Below are positions 56,497 through 64,000 of a stretch of DNA of 64,000 bases, in pieces. Source of the DNA: Mesorhizobium sp. GbtcB19 (GTDB taxonomy: Bacteria; Pseudomonadota; Alphaproteobacteria; Rhizobiales; Rhizobiaceae). The stretch is from positions 186,001-250,000 of the forward strand of contig NZ_JAGXJY010000005.1 of the NCBI RefSeq assembly GCF_019091085.1, in the 5' to 3' direction. A program made the translations under genes and the position numbers. The notes beneath the pieces were generated by a model, which searched no databases, was not told the origin of the DNA, and was given only the letters and a program-made list of their open reading frames with translations. How positions within the stretch are numbered: position 1 is the first letter of the stretch; each line of letters starts with the position of its first letter.

Positions 56497-56637
56497 TTAC
56501 ACCGCCTGGCGGGCGATACGCTCGATGTCGGCGCGGTTGATGCCGAGATCGCTCAGCTGGCGGGCATTGAGCTTGTTCAGCTCGCGCACGGTTTCGTTGT
56601 ACATGCGCCACTTACGGAAAGCACGGATCGGGTTCAT
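56497..56637 (-). CDS. DUF1127 small protein
   Basis: 46 aa from ATG 56637 (GGAGAAAC upstream). Classic DUF1127 pattern: RKWRMYNETVRELNKL, then LSDLGINRADIERIARQAV. Shorter than its paralog at 53854-54018. Confidence 0.9.
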   Translation of the reverse strand: MNPIRAFRKWRMYNETVRELNKLNARQLSDLGINRADIERIARQAV

Positions 56638-56796
56638 TTCAGTTTCTCCAGTCATTTGATGAAATCGTTTGATGCCGCGTAAATAGGCATGCCTGCACAA
56701 GAATTGAACGGACGCTTTTGCATGGCCGCAATGCGTTTTGTGCATTGCAGCATTAAGCCTTCGTTCAGCTTGGAATGGGGACATGCGCCGACCCCG

Positions 56797-56940
56797 GGAT
56801 GGGTCGAGATTCAGGTCAGGCCGAGCCGAGAATGGTGGCGTCCGAGAACCGGAGCGGAGCGTACTAAAAGTACGAGAGCACCGGAGGCGCAGAACGCCGC
56901 CATTCGCAGGCCGGCCTCACCTGAATACCGACCCGTCCTA
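56797..56940. repeat. 145-bp palindromic repeat, copy B
   Basis: Same element as 4498-4642 and 63445-63591, orientation conserved relative to the leftward gene. The right end includes the TAG stop of the oxidoreductase at 56938-56940. Outer arm GATGGGTCGA pairs with CCGACCCGTC (one or two mismatches). Confidence 0.85.
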
Positions 56941-57948
56941 GCCGACGTCGAGGACGATCTTGCCTATATGCTCGCCCTCTTCCATCCGCTCATGCGCCCG
57001 CCAGGCCTCGGTCAGCGGGAAGATCATGTCCATGACCGGGGCGACCTTGCGCGTGCCGAGCAGCGGCCACACCTGCGCCTCCAGCGCAGCCGCGATCGCC
57101 GCCTTGAACTCGACGGTGCGCGGGCGAAGCGTCGAGCCGGTATGGGTCAGCCGCTTCACCATGATCTTGGAAAAGTCGGCGCTGGCCACGGCGCCGGCCT
57201 GCACCGCGATCTGGACGATGCGTCCTTCGACGGCCGCGGCATCGTAGTTGCGCCCGACATAGTCGCCGCCGACCATGTCGAGGATGACGTCGGCGCCCTT
57301 CTTGCCGGTCGCATCCTTGACCGCCGCGACGAAATCCTCCTCGCGATAGTTGATCGCCCGGTCGGCGCCGAGCTTCAGGCAGGCGTCGCATTTCTCCTTG
57401 CTGCCGGCGGTGGTGATCACGTAGGCGCCGAAGGCCGAGGCGAGCTGGATGGCGGTGGTGCCGATGCCGGACGAGCCGCCATGGACAAGCAGCGTCTCGC
57501 CCTTCTTCAGCCCGCCGCGTTCGAACACATTGTGCCAGACGGTGAAGTAGTTTTCCGGCACCGCCGCGGCCTCCGAATGGGTGAAGCCCGCCGGCAGCGG
57601 CAGCACGCTGCCGGCGTGTACCTTGACATATTCGGCATAGCCGCCGCCGGGCGTCAGCGCGCAGACCCGGTCGCCGATGCGCCAGCGCGATATCTCGTCG
57701 CCGAGCGCCGCGATTTCGCCCGACGCTTCGAGGCCGGGCAGGTCGGACGCGCCGGGCGGCGGCGGATAGGCGCCCTTGCGCTGCTGCACGTCCGGCCGGT
57801 TGACACCGGCAGCGTGCACCCGGATCAGCACTTCCCCGGGGCCGGGCACGGGCACGTCGCGGGTTTCCGGCTTCAGCACCCTGGGGCCGCCGGGCTGCGA
57901 GATCGCGATGGCCGTCATCTTCGCCGGAATCTGGTGATTGTTAGCCAT
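56938..57948 (-). CDS. NAD(P)H:quinone oxidoreductase, zinc-free MDR family
   Basis: 336 aa from ATG 57948. N-terminal GroES-like domain (PGPGEVLIRVHAAGVNRPDVQQRKG) and Rossmann domain (LLVHGGSSGIGTTAIQLA). Lacks the structural and catalytic zinc Cys, as in QOR/PIG3-type enzymes. Reduces quinones or alpha-beta unsaturated carbonyls. Repeat copy B starts at its stop codon. Confidence 0.9.
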   Translation of the reverse strand: MANNHQIPAKMTAIAISQPGGPRVLKPETRDVPVPGPGEVLIRVHAAGVNRPDVQQRKGAYPPPPGASDLPGLEASGEIAALGDEISRWRIGDRVCALTPGGGYAEYVKVHAGSVLPLPAGFTHSEAAAVPENYFTVWHNVFERGGLKKGETLLVHGGSSGIGTTAIQLASAFGAYVITTAGSKEKCDACLKLGADRAINYREEDFVAAVKDATGKKGADVILDMVGGDYVGRNYDAAAVEGRIVQIAVQAGAVASADFSKIMVKRLTHTGSTLRPRTVEFKAAIAAALEAQVWPLLGTRKVAPVMDMIFPLTEAWRAHERMEEGEHIGKIVLDVG

Positions 57949-58061
57949 GGCTTTCCCGTCTCCTCGAATCTGTGCCGTCGCTCGTGGTTTGCATCGGCGC
58001 CCCTGCCCTATGTATGCTGATTGCCAAATCAGGCAAATGGCCAAGTAAGGGAGGAGCGACG

Positions 58062-58256
58062 ATGGCGATCTTCGACGACGAACCCAGGAAAAAGCCCCGC
58101 CCGCACGAGATCGGCCAGGATCTGTCGCTGCTGTCCGTCGACGAATTGTCGGAGCGCATCGCGCTGCTGCGCGACGAGATCGCCAGGCTGGAGGCCGAGC
58201 GGGCCGCCAAGGGCGCCACCAAATCCGCCGCCGACGCCTTGTTCCGCCGCGGATAA
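58062..58256 (+). CDS. DUF1192 small coiled-coil protein
   Basis: 64 aa from ATG 58062 (GGGAGGAG upstream). DUF1192 core LSVDELSERIALLRDEIARLEAE. Function unknown. Divergent from the oxidoreductase and 81 bp before an MFS gene. Confidence 0.9.
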   Translation: MAIFDDEPRKKPRPHEIGQDLSLLSVDELSERIALLRDEIARLEAERAAKGATKSAADALFRRG

Positions 58257-58337
58257 TTTTGTCGGCGCGCAAGACCGCCGCCGAAAAGCCCCAATACGCC
58301 TGTTTTCAGACCCCCGCGCCCGAACCAGGATCAAGCG

Positions 58338-59585
58338 ATGTTTGCAACCTACCGACCGATCCTCTCGCTGCTGCGCGGTACCGCCTTCCTGCTCGCGGCG
58401 TCCGGCCTGCACGGCCTGCTGTTGCCGCTGCGCGGTCAGATCGAGGGTTTTTCGACCGCATCGCTCGGCCTGATGGGCACGGCCTGGGCCGGCGGCTTCG
58501 TCGCCGGCTGTTTCTTCGCGCCGCGGCTGGTGCGCCGCGCCGGCCATGTCAGGGCCTTTGGCGCCTTCGCGGCGTCGGGCGCGATCATCGCGCTGCTCAC
58601 CGGCCTCATCATCGACGAGTATTTCTGGATCCTTTTGCGCGCCTTCACCGGCTTCACCATGGCCGGCGCCTTCATGGTGATCGAAAGCTGGCTGAACGAG
58701 AAGGCCACCAACGAGAACCGCGGCACTGTCTTCGGCCTCTATATGATGGTCACCTATGCCTCGATCATGGGCGGCCAGATGATCGTCGCCGGCGGCGACG
58801 TGCGGTCGGCCTCGCTGTTCATGATCACCGGCATCCTGTTCTGCCTCTCGCTCATCCCGACCGCGGTTTCTACCCAATCGACCCCGAAGCCGCTGCAGGA
58901 CGTCAAGCTCGATGTCAAAAGCCTCTACGCCAATTCGCCGGTGTCGGCGGTGGCTTGCCTTCTGATCGGCATCGCCAATGGCGCCTGGGGCACGCTGGGT
59001 GCGGTCTATGGCGCCCGCATCGGCATCTCGACCGCCGAGATCGCACTGATGATGAGCCTTGTCGTCGTTTCCGGCGCCGCCATGCAGCTTCCGGCCGGGC
59101 GCTTGTCGGATACAACCGACCGCCGCTTCGTGCTGGCGGGCGCGGCCTTCGGCGCAGCTCTGGTCGCGGTGCTGATCTTCCTGATAGCGCCCCGCTCGGG
59201 TGTCTTCGTCATCGTGCTCACCGCCGCCTATGGCGGCTTCGCCTATACGCTCTATTCGATCGCCGTCGCGCATGCCAACGACCACGCCCGTCCCGAGAAC
59301 TTCGTCAAGGTTTCCGGCGGCCTGCTCCTGCTCTACGGCTTCGGCACGATGATCGGCCCGCTCTTGGCCGCCGCCTTGATGGGCTCGGTGCGTCCGGAGG
59401 GCCTCTTTCTTGCAACCGCGCTCGCGCATCTCAGCCTCGCCGGCTACACGCTGCTGCGCATCCGCGCCCGCGCGCCGGTGCCGATCGAAAACCGCGATGC
59501 CTTCAAGACGCAACCCGCAGACCGCGCGGTCACGCCCGAGGCCACGCGGCTCGATCCGCGCAGAAAGGTTGAAACCGACGGTTGA
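58338..59585 (+). CDS. MFS transporter (YcaD-like)
   Basis: 415 aa, 12 transmembrane helices with the inter-domain loop at ~175-200. Motif A-like GAPxLVRRAGHVR (FAPRLVRRAGHVRAFG) after TM2 and GRLSDTTDRR after TM8. Substrate unknown. Confidence 0.88.
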   Translation: MFATYRPILSLLRGTAFLLAASGLHGLLLPLRGQIEGFSTASLGLMGTAWAGGFVAGCFFAPRLVRRAGHVRAFGAFAASGAIIALLTGLIIDEYFWILLRAFTGFTMAGAFMVIESWLNEKATNENRGTVFGLYMMVTYASIMGGQMIVAGGDVRSASLFMITGILFCLSLIPTAVSTQSTPKPLQDVKLDVKSLYANSPVSAVACLLIGIANGAWGTLGAVYGARIGISTAEIALMMSLVVVSGAAMQLPAGRLSDTTDRRFVLAGAAFGAALVAVLIFLIAPRSGVFVIVLTAAYGGFAYTLYSIAVAHANDHARPENFVKVSGGLLLLYGFGTMIGPLLAAALMGSVRPEGLFLATALAHLSLAGYTLLRIRARAPVPIENRDAFKTQPADRAVTPEATRLDPRRKVETDG

Positions 59586-59616
59586 GATTTGGAAAACTTT
59601 GCCCCACAAATAAGGC

Positions 59617-59892
59617 ATGATCTTTTCCGATGCCTTCGTGGCGATCGCCGATCCCAACCGGCGCTATCTGTTGGAAGAACTCCGGCGCGGCCCGAAGACG
59701 GTGAACGAATTGGCGGCCGGACTGCCCGTCTCGCGCCCGGCCGTTTCGCAACATCTCAAAGTCCTGCTCGACGCCGGCCTGGTCAAGGCAAAGGCCGAAG
59801 GCACAAGGCGCGTCTATACTGTCAGCAGCGGCGGCTTCCTCAGGCTCAACATCTGGCTCGACCAGTTCTGGGAGACAGCGCCGGGGGAATAA
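59617..59892 (+). CDS. ArsR-family regulator
   Basis: 91 aa, a minimal ArsR winged helix (FVAIADPNRRYLLEELRRGPK, VSRPAVSQHLKVLLDAGLV). No Cys, so a metal sensor is unlikely. 31 bp after the MFS gene; possibly the end of its transcript. Separate from the second ArsR at 60888. Confidence 0.85.
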   Translation: MIFSDAFVAIADPNRRYLLEELRRGPKTVNELAAGLPVSRPAVSQHLKVLLDAGLVKAKAEGTRRVYTVSSGGFLRLNIWLDQFWETAPGE

Positions 59893-59896
59893 CTGT

Positions 59897-59983
59897 GGAG
59901 CGGTTCGGACCGATGAAGCCGCTCCAATATCCGTCTGACGCAATTGCGGACTAAATTCGCTGCGGTTTCCTGGAATTGCTCTT
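59897..59983. repeat. GCAATTCC-type repeat, copy 6 (inverted, degenerate)
   Basis: Opposite orientation to copies 1-5: GGAGCGG..CCGCTCC hairpin (59897-59925), then GACGCAATTGC.. and GCGGTTTCCTGGAATTGC (to 59980). It ends just before the ribosome site of the next gene. Confidence 0.6.
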
Positions 59984-59996
59984 GGAGGAACAACCG

Positions 59997-60386
59997 ATGC
60001 GACGCGAGACGTTTCTTGGCGCCCTGACGGCGATCAATCTGCTTTTGCTTGCCGGGGTAGTCTTGACGCAGATCCTGCCCGTGAGTGCGCAGGACCAACC
60101 GGGCATTCTGCGCGGCAGCGGGCTGCAGATCGTCGACGGTCAGGGTCGGGTGCGCTCCAGCATTTCGGTCCTGCCGGCAAAGGAAGGGCAGCCGGAGACG
60201 GTGCTGCTCCGCCTTATCACGCAGGATGGCCAGCCCTCGGTCAAGATCGCCGCCTCGAGCGCCAGCGCCGGGTTGAGTTTCGTTGGCGGCGACGACGAGA
60301 GCTACGTCATCCTCGACGCCGACGGACCAAAAACCCTGCTCAAGATGGTGGAGCCGCAGGGGCGCGAAAAGCTGATCACGCCATAG
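59997..60386 (+). CDS. Exported hypothetical protein
   Basis: 129 aa from ATG 59997 (GGAGGAAC upstream). N-terminal signal or anchor (LGALTAINLLLLAGVVLTQI, cleavage near VSAQ-D). Beta-rich remainder with repeated GLQIVDGQGRVRSSISV-type strands. No family recognised. Confidence 0.7.
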   Translation: MRRETFLGALTAINLLLLAGVVLTQILPVSAQDQPGILRGSGLQIVDGQGRVRSSISVLPAKEGQPETVLLRLITQDGQPSVKIAASSASAGLSFVGGDDESYVILDADGPKTLLKMVEPQGREKLITP

Positions 60387-60414
60387 ACCGCGACCGACGC
60401 CGACAGCTCGAAAC

Positions 60415-60876
60415 TCAGTTCGCGGCCAGGGCCACACCGAGTGCGTCGAGCAGTTCGCCGGTGCCGTGCTCGCGCGTGGCCGGTATATCGATGCCGTCGA
60501 AGAAGGCGCCCTGCTCCGTCAGGATAAGTCGCGTTCCCTTGCCTTCGGCGATAAGCTCTATCGTCGCAAGCGACACCGAGACCCGGGTTTCGCCGAACAA
60601 GAGCTCGTAGCTGTAGACGATGCGCTGGTTCGGCACGATGTCCTGATAGACGGCGTTGTAGAAATGCATCTGCCCATCGCTGGGACAGCCGGCGTTCACC
60701 TCCTTGCCGCCGACACGAAAATCCATTTCATGCCGGCTGGGCATGGGGTTGTCGGGATCGAAGAACCACCGCTTCTTGGCCTCGGCATCGCTCAGCGCGA
60801 AAAAGACTTTTTCAGGCGCCACCGGATAGACCCGCTCGATGACGAAGGTGGAATGGACGACGGATCGTTCGCTCAT
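60415..60876 (-). CDS. SRPBCC (AHSA1-like) protein
   Basis: 153 aa. Activator of Hsp90 homolog/SRPBCC fold: [20 protein letters not shown], then [15 protein letters not shown], and [15 protein letters not shown]. Part of a GST-ArsR-SRPBCC operon; in this arrangement SRPBCC genes are commonly controlled by the adjacent ArsR. Ligand unknown. Confidence 0.87.
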   Translation of the reverse strand: MSERSVVHSTFVIERVYPVAPEKVFFALSDAEAKKRWFFDPDNPMPSRHEMDFRVGGKEVNAGCPSDGQMHFYNAVYQDIVPNQRIVYSYELLFGETRVSVSLATIELIAEGKGTRLILTEQGAFFDGIDIPATREHGTGELLDALGVALAAN

Positions 60877-60887
60877 GACTGGTCCCT

Positions 60888-61223
60888 TCAGGTTTGGTCT
60901 TTGCTTTCAGCCAGGAAATCGCCGAGGCGATCGAGCCGGCGCTCCCAGGCCAGCCGCCGCTCGTTGATCCAGTTCTCCGCTGCCCTCAGCGCCTGCGGTT
61001 CGATCTGGCAGGTGCGCACCCGTCCGACCTTCTCGGTCCTCACCAGGCCGCTCGCCTCGAGCACGTTGAGATGCTGGACGACGGCCGAGAGCGACATCGC
61101 CAGCGGCTCCGCCAACTGGCTGACCGATGCCGGCCCGCGCGACAGGCGGTCCACCATCTGCCGCCGCGCGGGATCGGCGAGCGCCTGGAACATCAGGTCG
61201 AGCTGGGCGGGATCGTGCAGCAT
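60888..61223 (-). CDS. ArsR-family regulator of the GST-SRPBCC operon
   Basis: 111 aa winged helix ([41 protein letters not shown]). 6 bp after the GST stop, 11 bp before the SRPBCC start. Probably binds TGAAGTAACTGCTTCA at 61924-61939. Confidence 0.88.
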   Translation of the reverse strand: MLHDPAQLDLMFQALADPARRQMVDRLSRGPASVSQLAEPLAMSLSAVVQHLNVLEASGLVRTEKVGRVRTCQIEPQALRAAENWINERRLAWERRLDRLGDFLAESKDQT

Positions 61224-61229
61224 CGCGGG

Positions 61230-61886
61230 TCAGCTGTCGTTGTAGGGGAAGAGCTTGAAATAGGGCTGCGCTTCGTCGATGACGCGGGCGAAGGACGGAC
61301 GCGCGAGCAGCCGGTCGTGATATCGTTTCACGGCCGGAAACCTGTCGCCGAACGGCTCGACCTTGTTGGCGTAGAACAGCGCCGGCGACGCCGAGCAATC
61401 GGCCATGGTGAAGGTTTCGCCCACCGCCCAGGTTCTCCCCGCCATCTCCTCTTCGATGATGGCGTAGGAACTGCGCAGCTGCGCGCGGGCCTCCTTGACG
61501 CCGAACGGGTCCACTTTGTCCTGTGGCCGCAGCCTGTCGCCGACGATCTTCTGCATCGGGTGCTGCACATAAAAATCGTAGAAGCGATCGGCCTGGCGGA
61601 CCTCAAGGGCGCGATCGGTATCGCCAGGGATGAGCTCGACCGGCCCGGGATAATGCGCGGCGATATATTCGACCACGATCGTGGATTCCAGCACGGTGCG
61701 GTCCCGCGCATCGTCACGCAGCGCCGGCATCTTGCCGGTCGGCGAGACCTTCAGGAAGGCTGCCCGCGAGGCTTCATCGCCAAGGTCTACGATGACCGGC
61801 TCGAAGGGCGTGTCGTTCTCGTAGAACGCGATCAGCGGCTTCCAGCAGAAGGATGCCAGCGGATGGAAATGCAGCGTCAGGGACAT
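61230..61886 (-). CDS. Glutathione S-transferase
   Basis: 218 aa from ATG 61886 (GAGAG upstream). Thioredoxin-fold N-domain (LHFHPLASFCWKPLIAFYEN, VSPTGKMPALRDD, LESTIVVEYIAAH) and helical C-domain with SCSAS-type N-cap (TMADCSASPALFYA). First gene of the GST-ArsR-SRPBCC operon. Confidence 0.9.
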   Translation of the reverse strand: MSLTLHFHPLASFCWKPLIAFYENDTPFEPVIVDLGDEASRAAFLKVSPTGKMPALRDDARDRTVLESTIVVEYIAAHYPGPVELIPGDTDRALEVRQADRFYDFYVQHPMQKIVGDRLRPQDKVDPFGVKEARAQLRSSYAIIEEEMAGRTWAVGETFTMADCSASPALFYANKVEPFGDRFPAVKRYHDRLLARPSFARVIDEAQPYFKLFPYNDS

Positions 61887-61923
61887 TCTGGCTCTCTTTC
61901 GCATTTGGCGATCGGATCAATAC

Positions 61924-61939
61924 TGAAGTAACTGCTTCA
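61924..61939. promoter_or_regulatory. ArsR operator candidate
   Basis: TGAAGTAACTGCTTCA, near-perfect inverted repeat, 38 bp before the GST start at 61886. It resembles the 5-bp-arm sites of ArsR proteins. Confidence 0.55.
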
Positions 61940-61983
61940 CTATTGTCGCAAACGGTTTGAGTCAAGACGGCTTCTGGTCAGAG

Positions 61984-62811
61984 CTACCCGTGGGCTGCGA
62001 TGGCTTCGACGATTTGCGGCCAGTCGTTGCGATGCAATTCGTGACCGCCGCCTTCGATCCGCACCAGCCTGGCGCCGGGAACGGCCTTGGCCAGCGCTTC
62101 GCCATGCTCGACCGGGAAGAGCGGATCGGTGCTGCCATGGATGACGAGCAGCGGCACGATCAGGTCCCGCACCGTGCGCTGCGGACCGCCGCCCTTGAGC
62201 AGGAAATGGTTGGTTGCGCTGGCGAGGCCGCCGGAGCGGTCGTAATCCTCCTCGATCATCGCACGCGTCCGTTTCTCGTCGAAAGGATGCAGCGTGCTGG
62301 CGATCGCGCGGGCATCCTTGACCATGAAGTCGAGCGCCCGCCCCCGGTTCGACCAGTCGACGTCACCGCCCTGTGCCGAATGTTCCCTGTAGGCCTCGGT
62401 CATTCCCGGCAGGCCGGACGTATCCACGCCGAGCGGCGAACTTGAGATTACTGTGAGCGCGCTGACGCATTCGGGATATTTCAGCGCCACGTTCTGCGCG
62501 ATCATGCCGCCCATCGACATGCCGGCGACATGCGCCTTGGCGACGCCATGGTCGTCGAGCACGCGGACGGCATCGTCCACCATGTCCTCGAACTTGTAGG
62601 GCGGCGCACCCGGCGGATATTTCGTCGACAGGCCGGTATCGCGGTTGTCGTAGCGGATGACGAAGCGGCCGCGCCCGGCGAGTTGCCGGCAGAAGTCTTC
62701 CGGCCACCACAGCATCGAGGCCATGGCACCCATGATCAGCAGGATTGCCGGATCGGCCGGATCGCCGAATGTCTGCGAAACGACTTCCGGGCGCTGTATC
62801 GACATCGCCAT
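61984..62811 (-). CDS. Alpha/beta hydrolase
   Basis: 275 aa from ATG 62811 (GGAGG upstream). Nucleophile elbow GMSMGG (~Ser97), oxyanion region LIMGAMASML, Asp in HGSTDPLFP and His in GGGHELH. Substrate unknown. Divergent from the HxlR gene. Confidence 0.9.
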   Translation of the reverse strand: MAMSIQRPEVVSQTFGDPADPAILLIMGAMASMLWWPEDFCRQLAGRGRFVIRYDNRDTGLSTKYPPGAPPYKFEDMVDDAVRVLDDHGVAKAHVAGMSMGGMIAQNVALKYPECVSALTVISSSPLGVDTSGLPGMTEAYREHSAQGGDVDWSNRGRALDFMVKDARAIASTLHPFDEKRTRAMIEEDYDRSGGLASATNHFLLKGGGPQRTVRDLIVPLLVIHGSTDPLFPVEHGEALAKAVPGARLVRIEGGGHELHRNDWPQIVEAIAAHG

Positions 62812-62826
62812 AGGCTCCTCCAATCC

Positions 62827-62881
62827 GATTGCATTTTGCAATCAGTTGCACGATAATCAAACCGATATCATAATGCAACTG
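62827..62881. promoter_or_regulatory. HxlR operator candidates
   Basis: A perfect palindrome GATTGCA-TTT-TGCAATC (62827-62843) is followed by an inverted pair CAGTTGCA (62843-62850) and TGCAACTG (62874-62881). It fills the space between hydrolase and HxlR genes. Confidence 0.6.
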
Positions 62882-62901
62882 GTTTTTCTGGAGAGAGTGC
62901 C

Positions 62902-63420
62902 ATGAGCATCGACCGTCGGTCCGGCTGCCCGATCAATCTGTCGCTCGAGGTCTTTGGCGACCGCTGGAGCCTGATCATCCTGCGCGACATGATCTTTGGC
63001 GGAAAACGCCATTTCCGCGAGTTGCTCAACTTCTCGCTGGAAGGCATCGCCTCCAACATCCTGGCCGACCGGCTGAAGCGGCTGATGGAATTGGGCATGC
63101 TCACCAAGGCCGACGACCCCAGCCACAAGCAGAAGGCAATCTACAGCCTGACCGAGATGGCCATCACGCTGGTGCCGATCATGGCGCAGCTCGGCGCCTG
63201 GGGGCGGGTCTGGCTGCCGGTCACGGAAGAATTGTCGATCCGCGCCGAGCTGCTCGAGAAGGGCGGTCCGCCGCTATGGGAGCAATTCATGGACGAGCTG
63301 CGCCACGAGCATCTCGGCGCGCCGTCAAAGACGCCGCCGAACACGCCAACCGTGCGCCAGCAATTGCGGGCGGCCTATGAGGACGTAGTAGCGCGGAAGG
63401 CCGAGTCCGCCACGGCGTGA
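62902..63420 (+). CDS. HxlR-family regulator
   Basis: 172 aa. HxlR winged helix (CPINLSLEVFGDRWSLIILRDMIFGGKRHFREL, GIASNILADRLKRL). Cys9 at the front may be a redox or electrophile sensor, as in related proteins. Probably regulates the divergent hydrolase. Confidence 0.88.
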   Translation: MSIDRRSGCPINLSLEVFGDRWSLIILRDMIFGGKRHFRELLNFSLEGIASNILADRLKRLMELGMLTKADDPSHKQKAIYSLTEMAITLVPIMAQLGAWGRVWLPVTEELSIRAELLEKGGPPLWEQFMDELRHEHLGAPSKTPPNTPTVRQQLRAAYEDVVARKAESATA

Positions 63421-63444
63421 CAACGCTTGTAGGCGCAGCGCTGT

Positions 63445-63591
63445 GGGATGTGCCGAGATTCAGGTCAGGGCGAGTCGAGAACGATGGCTTCCGAGAACCG
63501 GAGCGGAGCGTACTTAAAGTACGTGAGCACCGGAAGCGCAGGAAGGCGTCGTTCGCAGGCCGGCCTCACCTGAATATCGGCACATCCCTCA
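63445..63591. repeat. 145-bp palindromic repeat, copy C
   Basis: Left arm GGGATGTGCCGAGATTCAGG and right arm CCTGAATATCGGCACATCCC are perfectly complementary apart from one position. Core identical to copies A and B. The right end overlaps the TGA stop (63589-63591) of the leftward membrane protein. Confidence 0.87.
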
Positions 63592-63990
63592 GTTTAGGTT
63601 GATGTCGCGACTCGCCGACCGCATCGACACCGAGAAGCCGGCCAGCACATCGAAAAGCGCGATGACCATCAGCGTGAAGAACACCGAATGCGCCGCGCCC
63701 TTCACCAGCAGGAACTCGACCAGGAAGGCGATGAAGACCAGCGTCGACAACAGATGATCCAGGATCGATGCGTTGGTCGTGCGCACCGATTTTGATATCT
63801 CGATGAACAGGAAGATCAGCCCGATCAGCACCATCAGGTCGCCGAGCGTCATCGAGAAGACGCCGCCCGACATCATGCGAAACGAGAACATTTCCGTCAT
63901 CCAGGGATCGTCGCCGCCGCCGAACAATCCGAGCAGGCCGAGATTATAGAGGACGAAGGGCACGATCAGCAGCGGGATGGCACCGAACAT
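63589..63990 (-). CDS. Membrane protein, unknown (5' end may extend past window)
   Basis: 133 aa from ATG 63990, with no stop between it and the window end, so an upstream start is possible. Four hydrophobic helices, an acidic loop (GGGDDPWMTEMF) and MVLIGLIFLFIEISKSV. No family recognised. Ends in palindromic repeat copy C. Confidence 0.75.
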   Translation of the reverse strand: MFGAIPLLIVPFVLYNLGLLGLFGGGDDPWMTEMFSFRMMSGGVFSMTLGDLMVLIGLIFLFIEISKSVRTTNASILDHLLSTLVFIAFLVEFLLVKGAAHSVFFTLMVIALFDVLAGFSVSMRSASRDINLN

Positions 63991-64000
63991 CTGGGCGACT

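Noticed and set aside
56738..56941. Open frames inside palindromic repeats (also 63417-63602) with similar translations
   Set aside because: The similarity is only the repeat DNA translated; no ribosome sites and both end within the repeat.

Overview
The window looks like a chromosomal segment of a Mesorhizobium-like member of the Hyphomicrobiales (Rhizobiales). The evidence is high GC, alphaproteobacterial family content (PhyR/NepR/EcfG, HWE histidine kinases, DUF1013/TrcR, DUF1127, DUF4164, DUF1192, DUF2865, DUF2853) and dispersed palindromic repeats of the kind seen in rhizobia. I see no phage, insertion sequence, CRISPR array or rRNA. There is one tRNA (Glu, anticodon CTC). The genus is inferred from gene content and style, not from a search.

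Layout. 0-10.3 kb is a general stress response island: divergent nepR-ecfG and phyR, a Crp/Fnr regulator, a single-domain receiver, two HWE-type histidine kinases, a PRC-barrel protein, a diacylglycerol-kinase-like lipid kinase, DUF883/holin-like and DUF1328 membrane proteins and other small envelope proteins. Ten matches to the EcfG promoter (GGAAC-N16/17-CGTT) lie immediately upstream of these genes. 10.5-17.2 kb holds a third HWE kinase (CHASE type), a xylose-type ABC transporter (xylFHG-like, one-domain ATPase) and a divergent ROK regulator with a palindromic operator candidate. 17.5-22.8 kb is pstSCAB-phoU-phoB behind a triple Pho box. 23.2-31.6 kb has a large hybrid kinase, small secreted proteins, a GST with a histone-H1-like tail, a VOC protein and an XRE regulator.

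31.6-38.8 kb is the most unusual part. A NarL-type two-component system has paired TGAC-N4-GTCA operator candidates that recur upstream of a YidB-like gene 3.7 kb away. Then comes a tight three-gene operon: a coiled-coil protein, a membrane protein with a cytoplasmic domain, coiled coil and OmpA domain, and a Ras/Rab-like small GTPase with an altered switch II. An eleventh EcfG promoter follows it. 39-52 kb is housekeeping: rluD, rpoH, a 1-Cys peroxiredoxin, zapA, and a tkt-gap-(K+/H+ antiporter)-pgk-fba central carbon cluster. 52-64 kb holds a DUF899 protein, an SGNH hydrolase, a WYL (YafY-type) regulator locus with repeated CCTGACAG-N4-CTGTCAGG sites, TrcR, a quinone oxidoreductase, an MFS transporter, an ArsR-SRPBCC-GST operon, and an HxlR/hydrolase divergent pair.

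Three copies of a ~145-bp near-perfect palindrome (4.5, 56.8 and 63.4 kb) each end exactly on the stop codon of a leftward gene. Their outer arms differ between copies but stay complementary within each copy. A second, bipartite repeat family (GCAATTCC...) has six copies. All functions are assigned by reading motifs; no database search was run.
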